A stretch of 64,000 nt of DNA from Ooceraea biroi (Eukaryota; Arthropoda; Insecta; Hymenoptera; Formicidae). The stretch's first letter is position 1. Each line of letters begins with the position of its first letter. The notes beneath the pieces were generated by a model. The model had not been told where the DNA came from. It made no database searches and saw only the letters and a program-made list of their open reading frames with translations. This document shows, piece by piece, positions 23,525 to 37,400 of this stretch. The translations under genes were made by a program, and so were the position numbers. The DNA lies in contig NC_039517.1 of the NCBI RefSeq assembly GCF_003672135.1, forward strand, positions 1,922,001 through 1,986,000. Reading direction: 5' to 3'.

Positions 23525-26500
23525 GCCGGATCCTCTTGCGGGGAAAGCGGAAACCGACAAAGACCGCGCGGCTGTAAAACATGCGGTGCCGAATAATTTA
23601 GCTGCAGCGATAACCGCAGATAATCGATTTAATTGCCTTTTCGGGCTTTCTCGATGTTCTCGCAAAACCGGACGACGATACGCGTTGCGATTGCAGCAGC
23701 AACGAGCGGACGACGCTCGCTCGAAATGCGTTCGCCAAGTCATTATTAATGTAACTTTCGCGCTTTCGCGTATCTCCCGGTGCTCCATTGACTTTGGGAC
23801 GACGTTCGATTCCTTTGCTGGAAATTTGCGACTGCGAACTCCAGCGGAATTCCTCTTGAGGGAATAAATAGGTCGTCGCGTTTATATTCTGCCTGGCGGG
23901 ACCGCATTATATTCCGCGAGTCGCGTTTGCTTATCGACGAGAGCGGCGGACGATGTTCCCGGCGCTGCCGGAAACTTTGTACGTATTTAGCGGGCTGCTC
24001 CCTCGATGAAAACACTCGTTAGGTATAAAGGGATTCTCATTTCAAAGCGAGCACTCGACAGTTTTGCAGATCCCTTTACGATAATGCGTGGGTAAAGGGC
24101 CGATGGTGCATTATGCCAAAGCGCCTTGTGTAACTTGACTACATAAATGGTAACATCCAGCGAAAAAATCGTCCGCCGGACAGATTCTGCGAGGCGAACT
24201 AGACGAATCGCTCTTGTACAGGTTTAATCTGATCAAGTATGGATACAAAACAAAAGAAAATGAAAAAAATGGAGAAAAAATTTGACAATTGTTTGAAAGA
24301 TCTGAGATGTAATTTCGCGCATATTCGTGTATATCATACTTTTGTAGCGCTTTCCGGATTTTCCCTCTCTCTCTCTCTCTCTCTTTCTCCCAGAAGCGGT
24401 AAGCTACCATCCGGGAGTTGCATCGTATCGCGGATATTACGCGATGCACCAGCAGCACTCTCGAGCGAATTCGCATGCATGGAGGGGGCTCAAAGCGCGC
24501 TCGCGATTACGCGCCACGACGATTCGCAAAGCACGAATGCGAAGAACGCGAGCTCGGAAAATCCCCTTCCGGTTCCCCGCGCAGCTTCCTTAAGCCCCCT
24601 CGAGCGGAGGATCGGAGACCGACTTGAGATCGAACGTCGGAGACAAGATTCGGACTCTGGCAAAGATGGAGATCATTTCTAGCGATTTTATTCTCCAGAG
24701 CGTGCAAGCCTCGTCATTTCGTCTTGATCCTCTCTCTTTTTCTCGCCTCTCTTCAATTGAAGACAAAGAAAAATCTGCCAGTTTTTAGATTGTTTCGGGG
24801 TCGAATTAATAATTAATTAACGACAAGATTGAAGAAGAAAATTGCATAAATCCGAATCGCGCGCGGAGTGAAAGGAATTCCCACGAGATGCAGACGCGGC
24901 AATGGTTCAATATGTAAATCGCGCGGAGTATACATGGCGAGGGGCAGGCGTGCGTGATATTTCCAGCGAAATTCGGTGTTCGATCGGGTGGATGCGGCTC
25001 GCGGATGCACTATTTTCAGCGCGATATCTCGCGGGAGTGAACACAGGGTACGTCGTTCCGCCGAGCGGAGAACGTGTTGCGAAGTCGAAGAAGGAAGATC
25101 GAGGGTGGTGAGGAAGGTGGCGAGGGTGGCGATGGCGGCGGGACGGGGCGGGCAGCATCGCGATACCTATGTAACCCGGGCACGGCTTCGTGGGAAATGG
25201 TCCGTGAGGCTCGGGCATGTATCCCAGGCCACGTACTCTCTCTCTCCCTCTCTTTTGCTCGAGCGCGGCTTACGTACGCTTACGCACACTTGCCGAACGA
25301 CTGATAGCTCGTGCACCCTCGGCTTGCGACCCCGTGCGCAACCACCAATTTCGTGTTTCCACCGGGCGCATCGCGATATTTGCGATTGACCGGGGCTTGT
25401 GGCCCACGAAAAATATCCCGCCCGCAGCCGGCGGGTTTTGCATCAAAGAAACCGGGCTCGCACGCCGGGGCGTGTGCTTGCTCGGACCGTTCCATCGAGG
25501 ATGTTTTCGCGTGCTCGCGAATATCCCGGGGATACTAACACGGACGGGGGACCGCGTGGGTGATTTGTGTCTCGCGATCTACTTTCTGTGAAATTTGTAT
25601 GGGCATCATCGGCCCCAACAATGTAAATTGCGTTCGTTCGTCGAGCTGGCGACGTTGCTGAACCCGACCCTTTCTTCCTCCTTTGAGCATCTCGAAAAGT
25701 GACTCGATGGTGTTCTCGGGTCCTTTAAAGAGTTAATGGATACCGTTCGACGCTGTTTAACGCTGCGATTCGCGGCGCGGGCAAACATTGACGGAGAGAA
25801 GGGTGGAAATTACGCGGGCGGAATTAATGACCGAGTTTCAAGATCCGGGTATCCTCTCTCTCTCTCTCTCTCTCTAGGAAAGCGAGTGCCTGAGCGAGCA
25901 AAGGGGAGGAAAGAAAGGTCCTCCTTCTCCTCCTCCCCCCCCCCGGCAGGGAGGGGAAGAGGGAAGACTATAGTGGAAGAATCAAGTTCTTCGAGTGGCC
26001 GGTACAAAGAAAGACGGTGGCCCCTCGAGCAAAGAGGTCCTCCTTATTCGCGAGCGGCACATTCTACCCCGAGGAAGGAGCTATAATAACGTCGCTCTTA
26101 AGGGATGCATTTACTCGGATAACACTGCAAAGGGAGCAACACGGTGGAAAAGTAACGAAGCGGCACGATGTAAAAATCGAGGAAGGAAACCCGCTTCGGC
26201 CGCTCGCTCGCTCCTCTCCGCGGAGATACAGAGTATCCTTTTTTTAACCAACCCTCTCCAAGACCTATTCCTTTTTTCGGTAACTCGATAACGCGTTGAC
26301 GATGTCAAGTAATTGTTATTGCTCGTTTCCTGTGTGCAAATATAGTAATTTGTTTCCGAAGCGGAAGTGCCGGGAACTCGAGCACTCGAGGATTGCACTC
26401 GGAGTAAAAATTGCAGCTCGGACTATTAAGACTGTCGGAGCGAGGGAAATTCGACGATCAGATTGGAGAACGAGTACGCGCGATCGCGAGAGCGCGATTA

Positions 26501-27151
26501 GAAGACAGCGGAAACAGTTTGAGAATGATTAAGGCCTTCCTGTTTCCGCTCGGGGCTCCTCGACTTCCTAGCGAGGAAGCGGACACCCCGTATATGGGGG
26601 CGTGCACTGTAAATACTGAAACGGCGCGAGTATCTCCGCGTATCGATCGGAAGTCCTCTTAAGGACTTCCCCGAGTCGGCCGAGCACAACCGGAAGCATG
26701 ATAAACCGTTCGTCTCGAATTCTCGTCCTCGCGAGCGTCTTAATGGCTTTGTACTCGAACGTGCTTTCCCTGCTAAAGCACCTGCAAGCGGAGCACGAAC
26801 GAATAAGAGGATCGATCGCGAGACCTTATTAAATGAGGAGGATGTTGATCCTCGGGAACGAATGAGGAAATGCCGTTCGTTGTCGTCGTTTCGAGCAGTT
26901 GGTCCGGCGCGAGCTAATGATGGACTTTTAAATATTAACTGGAAATTTATTCCGAGCGCAGAAATCTCAGATTCTCGCTCGTTGTCGTCGTTCTTACGCG
27001 CCCGCGCGCGCCTCTCTCTCTTGAATAATTAATTCCGTAGACAAATTAACTGTCAAGAGTACGGAATTACGTAAGTTGCAAGAAATAAGATTAATGAAAC
27101 GTAAAAATGTATAATATTATATTAATTACGCCACGCGTCAATGATTTATTT
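23525..27151. other. Gene-poor CpG-rich DNA
   Basis: No recognised gene. CT microsatellites occur at 24365-24385 and 25854-25876. A frame starting MSSNCYCSFPVCKYSN at 26302 begins with closely spaced cysteines but shows no complete zinc-binding pattern and becomes Arg-rich. Confidence 0.4.
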
Positions 27152-27153
27152 TA

Positions 27154-27183
27154 TTAGGGGTGTGATTTAATTTTGAGGGTTTT
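27154..27183. repeat. Mariner left TIR
   Basis: This 30-bp terminal inverted repeat starts TTAGGGGTGTG and is preceded by TA. Confidence 0.9.
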
Positions 27184-27229
27184 TTTGCTCAAAAACGCAT
27201 GTATTTAAATATGATAATGAATGAATACC

Positions 27230-28206
27230 TTAATCAAAATATTTTCCTTCGTTTTCTATAACTTTTTCCCATCTTTCTGGCAAGAGATGGATTCCACCAC
27301 GATAAAATCACTCTTCTTTTCAGTTCATCCATTCGTCGACGAATTTTCGCACTTCTTCCAAATTATCAAAGTGTGTATCCTCTAAAGCGTGTTGCATCCA
27401 CCGGAACAAATAATAATCGCATGGAGCAATGTCCGGAGAATACGCGGGGTGCGGTAAGACTTCCCATTCGAGCTCTAATAGTGTTTGTTTCACTGATAAC
27501 GCAACGTGAGGTCGAGCGTTGTCACAAAGAAGAATCACTTTCCGTCGTTTACTCGCAATTGGTGCTCGTTTTTGGTCCAATGCTTGCTTCAACTTGTACA
27601 ATTGGTGTCGATAACGATCAGCCGTGACAGTCTCATGCGGATTTAACAGCTCATAGTACACTATCCCACCAAATACAGAGCATTACTTTTCAACCGTGAA
27701 TATTGCGTCTCGGAGTGGATGTTGATGGTTCGCCTGGATCCACCCATGATTTTCTGCGTTTCGGATTATCAAAATAGATCCACTTTTCATCCCCAGTAAC
27801 AATCCGAGACAAAAGACTCTTCTTTTTTTGCCTGGCGATCAACGAAATGCAAATGTTCAACCGGTTCGCAATGGCACTTTCCGATAATTCATGTCGAACC
27901 CATTTCCCTTCTTTCTGAATTTTTCCCATTTCATGTAAATGTTGTACGAGCAACATTTAATGCTCTGGCAAGTTCTGAAGTGGATTCTGTTGGATTTTCG
28001 TGCAATAATGCTTGCAAATCTGCATTTTCAAGCTTTCTTGGTTGTCCCGAGCGTTCTTTGTCCTTCACGTCAGTATCACCACTTTTAAAGCGTCTAAACC
28101 AGTATTCACACGTCTTAATTGATGGGGCAGAATCACCATAAGTTTCCACAAGAATTCTATAACCATCAGCCGCAGTTTTCTTTCGATTAAAAAACAAAAG
28201 CAACGC
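27230..28206 (-). pseudogene. Mariner transposase pseudogene
   Basis: The enzyme cuts and pastes mariner DNA at TA sites. Remaining pieces in order are the N-terminal helix-turn-helix (about 28203-27931, with WFRRFKSGDTDVKDKERSGQ), a linker with MGKIQKEGKWVRHEL and the catalytic TGDEKWIYFDN (about 27956-27690), and CDNARPHVA plus SPDIAPCDYYLF (27661-27320). The last two aspartates have 34 residues between them, the DD34D signature. The C-terminal LPERWEKVIENEGKYFD ends at 27230. Breaks seen are a small deletion near 27945, a stop at 27690-27692, a deletion near 27665, stops near 27320 and 27308, and a stop near 28221 upstream. No start codon is certain. All motifs are recognisable, so the subfamily consensus should be easy to match. 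Confidence 0.9.
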
Positions 28207-28383
28207 ATGTCGAAAATGCTAAAGAGCTTTCGGAAGTTGGATTTTTACGATGATATAAACACGACTGTTATTGCATCTATTGCTATAATGCTACTAAATG
28301 GCATGGATAATGTCAAGACTGTAAGAAACAACAGTTATCGGAAAGAGCTATTGGAACAAACTGACACTACAGCCATCTGTTGC

Positions 28384-28413
28384 AAAACCCTCAAAACTAA
28401 ATCACACTCCTAA
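28384..28413. repeat. Mariner right TIR
   Basis: This 30-bp inverted copy of the left terminus ends CACACTCCTAA and is followed by TA. Confidence 0.9.
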
Positions 28414-28415
28414 TA

Positions 28416-31400
28416 TAAATACGATTTACAGATGTACACCACGTTCGCATTAATTTTCGAGAGAGAACGCGGCAGGAGAAGCTTCCGAAATAAAGAGAAT
28501 TGCTTGATGCTCGATCTCGATGGCTCGTCAAAAAATTTCGACGACGTTTACGCGTTCGGGGTGTTCGTGCCACGACCGCGTGCTTCGTATTTCAATTTTC
28601 ATACGCGGCTTCGTATAGGCGCGTGCCACCCCCTGTGCTCGACTTGTCGCAGTTTCCCGTCGATGCATGCAAATCCCGTCTACGAACTTGGCGAGTGCAC
28701 GCGCGAGTGCATTACGCGGGGGAGGTGAAACTTATACAAGAGGGTTGAGAGCAGGGGCGCGGGGAGGGCGTGCGATAAATTGCGGATCGAGTCGTGGAAC
28801 TGTTACGGGACCGCGCCGCAGACGTCTGCGAAATTGCGGCTGCCACGATATTGACACTTCCGCACCGACGCCTAATGTCCCATGAAAATCTCGTTAGCTT
28901 CGCGGCGGAAGGAAGAGGAGGACGGGCGGGATTATCGACAACGTCGTGCGATTATTCAAGATTACACTCGCGTAAGCGCGGGGAGAGGAGAGGAGCAAGT
29001 AATTACCGCGGATTTACAACGGGTGTTCGTGCGGTAGCTGTGTACGACTGTGCCGGCAGCTAACGTTGCGCTAATCCGCGCGAGCCGCGAATGAACTTGC
29101 GCGCCTCCCGAGCAGCAGGCGGTTTCGCGCCAGCGCGCGGAATCCGCAGAGCGGAACGAAAACCGCTCGCTTTTTCGGGGAAAAATGAGCTTTGAGCGCA
29201 CGCTGAATTTAGCGGATGAGTGTATTCTTTTGTGTAATTATTGTGTAATCATGCGTTATTCAATTGTGCTACATTTTTCCCTTGCATGTAATATCAGAAA
29301 CGTGAGAATATTATTAAATATTCTTGCGTCCTTGACGTACAGAAATCGCAAAAGACTGCATTGTCCTGCGTAGTAAATTATAAAATATATATTATAAAAA
29401 TTAATAAATTATAAAGTATATGTTATAAAAATTAATAAAACGATATTCTCCTTTCGAGTGAATTCTTCCGCAAGCGAGAATGCGCGACGCGACGTGAAGG
29501 ATGATGGAACTCGCTGAAAAAGGAAAGCTCAAATCGTTATGAGGTGCACCGACGCCAATGGGGGGTGTTCATTCCACGTGCGATGCGCAACGAGCGGATT
29601 AATTCGCATTAATCGACAACATCGGGGCCCTTCGCGCGTGATTTTCGATTTGTTTTATTTCGCGCCCGCCGCTTTTGCTCCGTGTAACCGTTACGCAATC
29701 TATCTGGATCGTATTTTTTGTGCGCAGAATACCGTATCACACACGGTTTTATTTTCCGCGTTACACGCGTATCACGTTCGATGCTTAATCTGTTCGCATA
29801 TTAAATAAACTGCAAACATGCCCGACGAGAGAGAGAGAGAGAGAGAGAGAACTCTGTGCGATAAATGCATGTGCAATATAAAGCGAGAAAGAAAGAGAAA
29901 GAGAGAAGACAGGATCGTTTTGTATCAAAAGCGTGAATCAAATTACGAGGAGTGCCTGTAAAACGCAACAACGCCAGTTCGTGTGTCGGATATTGAGGAC
30001 CGATACAGACGTGCCCCCTGACGAGTTCCGTCGACGCGATATTCATGAAAATCTCAAGATTATCAAAAGAACGATTCCAGGAGACGCGGTTGTAAAACGA
30101 ACGACTGCAATCACAACTCGCGTAACTGGTTCGGCATTCGAAATGTCACATTTCGCGATCCAGTCCGCGAGTGCACAGCTGCGCGAGTGCACAATCATGC
30201 GAGCGACGGGAAGAGGAGGAGAGGGAGAAGGGGGGGATCATTATGCTCTCTCAGCTTTTTATTAGCGTTAAAAGCAGAGTTCGTGCCTGGACGTTCGCGC
30301 GGTCGATTCGCCGGCGAGACGCCGCCCGAAATAAGCCTCGTAAAGCGCCCCCGGCTTTTATTCCGCCGCCCTTAACTCGCCAATCCGCATTTCGCGAATA
30401 AATGCCGGGCGGGCGAGAGTAATTCCGTTTACGTAAAGGATGAGCAACGCTAGAATTCTCGATTCGCGTTCGCGATCGCCGTGCGTGTCTTCTTGTCTCA
30501 TTTTTGTTAACATCGCAATTAGAGATATCTTCGAATTTTCAACGAATCGTCTTAATTGCAATATTATATTGTAATATCGCGTTTCACGTCGCCGTTCAGT
30601 TTTACGGAATAATAATACGAGCCGCGCGCGTTTCTTGAAATTAAAACGCGCCTCATCTCGTTAGGTAATATTCCTTCGTTGCGACCGAAGGAGAACAGCA
30701 TCGAGAAAATGAAGCTGTTTAATTCCAGGCCGTATTTTTCGTTGCGGCATTCTCAATTCTAATTTTTATTCACGCACTTTTATCGAGGGATTACAGTTAA
30801 CCGGGACTTACGGTGCAATTGACCGTCAACGCTTTAACTACCGTGCCGTGCGGAGGCACGCGCGCGTACGTCTCGTACAGATCGAGCGAAGATAACGAAA
30901 CACTTCTTTATACGCAGCCTTACGACTCTGCGATCGTTGCGCAGGTAATTACGCTATCAAGGAGTGTAGTGCGCGGCTGTTTCGTGTCGATCAAAAAGCG
31001 AACGGATAACGCGAGAGTCCGATAACTTTTACGTCACGTTGCTTCCGGCGCGGAGGAAAACGTCGGACGGGGGAGCTGAGATTATCGAGACACGTTCGTT
31101 TTAAGCGCGAAAAATCGCCAAGCCAAGCCGCATCGATCTCTACATAAAAATGTCGAATTCCGCTTGCACAGCGCGTTGATTCCGCCGCTTGTCTACTAAA
31201 TGCCGCGTTTGTGTTCTCGCCCCGTCCGCTCCGGTGACTCTTTTTCTCTCTCTCTCTCTCCTCTTTCTTTCTCCCTCGTTCTCATTCCGCGTGCACGGGT
31301 GCTGGGTTTACAATCTCTGTAACGATTTCCATTCAGTAACGATCCGCCGCAGACGGCAAATCCCGCGGGACGCTTCGCGAGACCAAACTTTTCTGTCGTA

Positions 31401-34400
31401 AAAATGATCCGCGCCGGGGAAACACGGGGGAGACGGGGAGAAGGGTGGAATCGCCCGCATACACGCGCAAATGCACAGATACACGAGCGGTTCGTTTCCC
31501 CCCCCCCCCGCGATAAGGGAGAGAGACAGAGAGAGAGAGAGAGAGCCACGCGCGCGGTGCTCGCTTTAAAAAATAAAAGAAGAAAAAAGAGAAGAAGACC
31601 GGAAGAATTATGCTTCCCTGGCATCGCGCCGCCGAGCCCGCGAGAGAATTTGCGAAAATCGCGTTTCTCTCATTTAATTCCCGCGAAACCTGACTACCTG
31701 CGCTAAAGCTAGAAACTGCCTCGCGCTAAACCTGTCAACGGACGCGATACACGAGTCTCACGCGAAAACATTTCACCGCACTGAATATCAAATTTTCTGA
31801 ATTTTTGAAAGGAAAACAGAGAGAGAGAGGGAGAGGGAGAGGGATCGCGAATTTTTCTATGAACACGATCCCTCTTCGCGCACATTTCCCCTAATTGCGC
31901 AAACTGCATTGTCCGGATCATTCTGGCTTCTCCGTGCAAGAACAGACTTCCTCGCGATTTCCGCGCGACCAGCGGTTGATTTCCTTGTCGAAAATGAACC
32001 CTCACGCATCTCCTTGCTCTGTTTCTTTTTCTGTATTCGACAATCCGTTCGCGAGAGGAGAAGCGAGGAGGATCCCGGCGAGGGCAACAACGAGGGATAT
32101 TTCGCAGTCACGTTTATTCGAACGCATGCGGAGAAAGAGAAAACGGAAAGGAAGCTACACCGGCTCGCTCGCTTTGTGCGAAGCCAGGAAGGGGTCGAGG
32201 GAAAACGGCAGAGTAAGAAAGGGACGCCGACGAGCGCGGGGCGTCGGCAGAGTGGAGGATTGGCCGGAGGGAGTGACGAGGGGAGAAGAACGAAGAAGAA
32301 GAAGAACAAGACGGCGCGCGAGATCTCTCCCTCGGCCGCGCCTTTTCCCCCCTCCTGGGGGAAATCACATGCTTCCCGGTTTTATGAGTGCCTCCCCCTC
32401 CCGCCCCCGCATCGTTGACCCGCGGGAGGGACTCCCCGCGTGCCTCGCCGTTCCCCTGGTCCTTCCTGTAAAACTGCCAGAAGCTCGTTGCTTCTTCCCT
32501 TGCCTGCCCTTCGCCCCATCGCGCGCGACTTGGCCCTCCACCCTCGTCCCCTCAGCCTCTACCATCCCTTTTGCCCTCCCTCCGTGCCCTTCCTCTGGAC
32601 GCCGTCCTGCGCGCCTCCCTCGGGAGCCCGCCGGTCGATCCCTTTGTCTCTCCTCCGCCGGGTTGTGCCTGGCGATATGCCTCGGATGTTTGAGATCGTT
32701 CTCTGGAGCATCTTTTCCCCGCTTTTTCGGGGAGATTCGACGGTGCCAACGCACCCTTTACGGTTTTTTTTAAGGTCGGCTTTCTGAGGACGCGTGCGCG
32801 CGATTATGCCATGATGCCCCTTATAATTCTTGCGTAACTGCGAAGGTACGACCGTAATTCGAAGGGAATCGCCCTTCGAGAATGGCCCTCGAAGCTATCA
32901 CGAGCGTTCGCGGCAAATTCTTCGATTTCCTCCATCGCGTAGAATTCCTCGATTTTTTTCAATTACGCCTTCATGCATTTTCCGATGTGCGATTTATGCA
33001 TGTACGTAATACGTGTGACATTCGTAATGTAATTAAGCGTGCTCGCTGCACGCAGGGTTAACGTATCCACGACGGGGAGGATTTACAACGGGCTACTTGA
33101 GCTCATTAAAATTCCGCGCGACGGGGAAATTAATTTAGTTATTAATTATCGCACCTCTCGGCTGCGTGCGTCGCGACGTTTTCCGCCGCCGGTGCTAGCG
33201 TTTGCTAGCGGAAAGCGCCGCGCTTTTCCGTTCGGGAAATGCGCGGAAAATAAAGCAGCGCGCGACCGGAAATGCGAAATGACACCCGTAATGAAGCGGC
33301 GCTGCGAAATTACGACGGAAATGCGCGTTAATTACTGCCTCGACCATCGCATCGGTCGGACTTGAGCCAGACGGGAATATCGACAAAGTCTGATTCCATC
33401 GGAGCCCTTCGCAGGGCTCCCAAAGAGAAAGAGAAAGAGAGAAAGTCCGAAAATAAAGGATACGTTTTTTTCGTCATCGATAACTCGATTTTAAAGGGAT
33501 GTGGCTGAGGGGCGGATTGAAACGCCGCATCCTCTCTATCCGTTCTTCTCCGTGCTCTCGCGTTTTATCCCGGAACTGTGTGACTGAGGAAGCATCTTTT
33601 TTTCCTTTCCTTTTCCATGGAATAATTTTATCACTTTTATGTACGCACGGTGGAAAGGTTCGCCCGTATTACGAGCTCTTACATTCGTATAGATAGAGGG
33701 TCGGCAGCAGTTCGCGCGACTGCGGAGAGTGAGACAAGAGGGTACACGTTGAAATTTCATCCCGGTCTGCCGCGAGGATAATGTCGCACAGCGAAATACA
33801 ATACATATAATATTTCCACGGTCCAACACGATTTAACTTTCGCCAAAGGAAAGTCCGATGGAAAATTATATCACATGTACGCATATTATAACAAATGAAT
33901 CGAAGCTCGAGTTCGAGTCTCGTCTCGATTTGTACATTATCATCATGCTTCTTCAGGCTTTTCATATCCCTCGCAGGATAAGCAAGATGAAAATTTCTAC
34001 CCTCTCCGCCCCCCCACTGTGAGTTGAAATTTATGATAATCCGCGTGCTCGCTCCAAATATTTCCCTGCCTATTCCACCCCCGGACTCGACGTCGGGGGA
34101 TACGCATTCTCAAGATCTTGTCCGAATAGCTGGGACTCCCCTCCGCCCCGCAAAGTCGCCAAAGTTAAGCGAAGTCGCGCCGCCGAGGACCAAGTCGTCG
34201 TAGGGAGTTAACTCGAGATAATTAAGCTGACTATTAATCACGGCGTGGCAATTAGCCCTTACATCGCCGGCATTCTCCCGGCATTCTTATCACGTAATAT
34301 CACGACGACGCGGACGTCGCGGCGGCGGCGGCGGCGGCCTCGCGAGCGTCGTCTCGAGGCCGTCGCGTCGCGAACAAGCGCGTAATTTACGCCGAAACTG

Positions 34401-37400
34401 AATTAGCGAAACTACCATCGCGCAGTCTGCTTGACAGTTAATAGTTCCATAATCCGTGCTCGTGTCTTCCGCCTCCAAGTTTATTCAGCGAGCATTAGCT
34501 CGACGTTACCGCGCCGGCGGATCGCTCGCGCGCGCGTTCCGCCCCCCAGCGTTAACACTCTCTTCCATCCCCTACGCAAACATGAGCGCGTTTACTTGTA
34601 ATGCACCTTCGCACTGTGCTGCACCATGCACCAAACTTACGAGCCGTCAAAATATCGCTTCCGGCGCTGATCCTTCACGATCTGCCGCCGATCTGACAAA
34701 ATCTTTGCGTGGATCAATCAATCAAACGTCTTATTAATGTCGGGATTAATTATTAAAAAATTGTAATATAAAATTCGTCGATGGTTCGTGTCTGTTAGCG
34801 TTTCGAGATCGCAAGATCGACGGCTGGATCCTTTCACGCGATATTTCTCGGGGCGCAACCGTGCCGGTGCACCGTGGGGACGACCACGGCGAAGGAAAGG
34901 GGGCTGAAAGACGACGGATGGGGCCATGAGGGTGGCATACCTTCTACGTATGTACCTACTCCATCTCCAGCGAGGCGTGAAGATCGACGCTGGAATATCG
35001 ATTGACTACCGGCGCGTCCACGAAAGATTCCATTCCTCTCTCTCTCTCTCTCTCTCTCTCTGCTTCTTCGCGATCCTACAACCCACCCCGGGATTCTTCG
35101 CGCGCTCGTGCACGTTAGTCGCTCGCTGCCCCCTCAACCCTCCGACATCCCGGCGCTATTATCGTCCCCCTCGGGACCACCCCCTGGGTACTCGGCGCGA
35201 TGCATCCTCCTACGTACCCCGCTCGCTGATAGATGGGACCCGGCCTCGGAAACGTTTCACGTTGTTACGTCTACCCTCGTTCTACCGAGTTCGCGAGCCC
35301 TCGTTCCGGAGAAAGCATCGCGATCGCGCGATCAACTTCAAATCTCTCATTACGAATTAGCGCCTTGTACTGCATACCGCAAGCTCTCAGGTTGCTGCAA
35401 TGCTACCGTGCGACTCGGCAATGACAACGGCAGAGCAACGAGGATCGCATGGCGCTTGATCGGCAGCGAGAAGGCGAGCGATCCGCTCTGATTCCCGCCG
35501 ACACTTCCTCAATTGCACGATTTTCCGCGCGATTTTTTATCCCTTCGACATTCCCTGCCTGCCACCCCCGTGCAATGATAACGGACCCCGTGCTTTTAGA
35601 TACGATACGCCGATACGATACGGTGTAACGTGATCGCGAGCGTGGTCGAGCGCCCGCGCGTCGAAAATAAATTTGCGAGGACGAATAAAAAAAAGATCGC
35701 AATATCCGCGCGGAGCATTTCGCTCGAGTCCATTAGGGAATTTTAATTGAAGGGCCACCCCGCCTCCCGCGCGCTCTCTTTCTCTCACTCCCTGCCCGTC
35801 TCTTGATTTCACCCGCAAAATTCCGCGTAACGCGCGGCCGGCCGTGCCGACCGGATGGGCGCATTTGAATCGCGTTTTCGCCAACGTGCAGCACGCTGGC
35901 CCGTGGCGTTTTTTGTAATCAAAGTAACTGACACGAACAAAGGCGGGAGGGCGGGAGAGGGTACAAGCGGTCTGTCCTGCCTTGAAATTCACGGGGATCC
36001 CGTTTCGCGCAAATTCGATTACGGCCACGGTAATCAGATACCGTGTATCGCGTATCGTGCCTCGTTCATTAATCATCCCGCGCATACGGCAACTTCAATG
36101 GCATAATCGTGTTCCGTTACGTATTTGGAACTAGAGAGCTCCATTCCGCGAGAATGTAAACCTTTATTTGCGAATCCTGTTGCGCGCACGCGAATCATGC
36201 GCGGAAATGCATACTCGCGCCGAGATCGCCGAGCTGAGATCTCCGCTTTGGCATTCGCCGAGCTAAACGAGATAATTTAATTTATAAACCCGCCGTTCGG
36301 ATTAAATGTGCAATTAACGCGCGGCATGTAAGTTTATTTATTTAATCTGTCTTCACGCGCAGCGTCCGCCGCGAGTTTGAATTCGTGTGTTATCCGCCGG
36401 TGTCATTATTCCTCTCCGCGCGGCATGCGTGATTCGCGGCGTGCTGCCCGCGTCCGCGAGAACAGCGGCGCTCGTTTTGCGCGCGACGCGTTTTGTCATT
36501 TATTCGCGAATTAAGAAGAACTTTAATGAATAAATTCGCGATATGATGATATTTCGGCCGGCCACACATATTCATGTTATGCAAAACACCGCCGTCCGCT
36601 CGAGGAAACCATGAATAATAATGCGCCGACGAATACTCGCGGTCCTCCGCGGCATCTGTGTTCCCCTCCCCGTGGAAACAATACCGCGTTAGAGCCGCGT
36701 TAACGCACGCATTATGACGGATATATCTCCCATGAAAATCCTCATGTCTCATATACATGACGGGATACTCGCGCGATCGCACGGTTTCGGCGCTTGCATC
36801 GCCGTCGAGAAAAGTTCATTTTGCAGAACGCTGCAGAAAACGCTCATTCTGAAATGTAATTCCCACGAAGGCGGGAAATGAATAAACGAGATGGCCGCGC
36901 GGTAACGCGAAGGCAATTATCGAAGAACGGAATTAAATGAAAACTACAGCGGGACGAAATTATTCGAGCGTAGTGTAATTATTTGACAAGGTGCTTTTAA
37001 TGTGTATTATACAATTCGCGGCTCTCTTTTGACGTCACAGCCGCGGTTCTCCACCATGAGGGTTGCGGGCTGCCCACCCTAAACATCCCCCGACATCTCC
37101 GCGAGTGACGCACGCGATCTCGCAGCGTGGATGAAAATATTTTTCCAGCGCTTTACATCGCGGAGGTATTACTCGCACGCCGAGTGCAATATTTTTCGAA
37201 GCTCGCGACTCGCGCAGAAACTCCGCTCCGTGTACCCGCGTGCACGCGTAAAGTGTTCAATTACACCCTCGAGTCTTGATCCCCGTGTCGCTCCGGTACA
37301 CATACGTGGCCGAAGCAATTTCGTAAGATCTCGTCCGGCTTATCGAGTCGCGCGAGCACGCCTCATAACGCTGCCAGACACGAGACGCGCGGAGCGGATA

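Larger units (their letters stand above)
27154..28413 (-). mobile_element. Mariner transposon, complete length, inactive
   Basis: The 1260-bp element has 30-bp terminal inverted repeats at 27154-27183 and 28384-28413 (TTAGGRGTGTGATTTARTTT..., two mismatches). A TA duplication flanks it at 27152-27153 and 28414-28415. Length, TIR size and target site are those of mariner. The encoded transposase is broken by indels and stops, so it cannot be autonomous. Confidence 0.9.

Noticed and set aside
24365..24405. Micro-exon between CT tract acceptor and GTAAGC donor
   Set aside because: Only ~5 nt would lie between the CAG and the donor; chance match to a microsatellite.
26302..26532. Cys-rich start resembling a THAP-type zinc finger
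   Set aside because: The spacing of cysteines and lack of the downstream histidine and conserved residues do not fit.
31895..32773. 292-codon forward frame
   Set aside because: Pro/Arg-rich in a CpG-rich tract with several overlapping frames on both strands.
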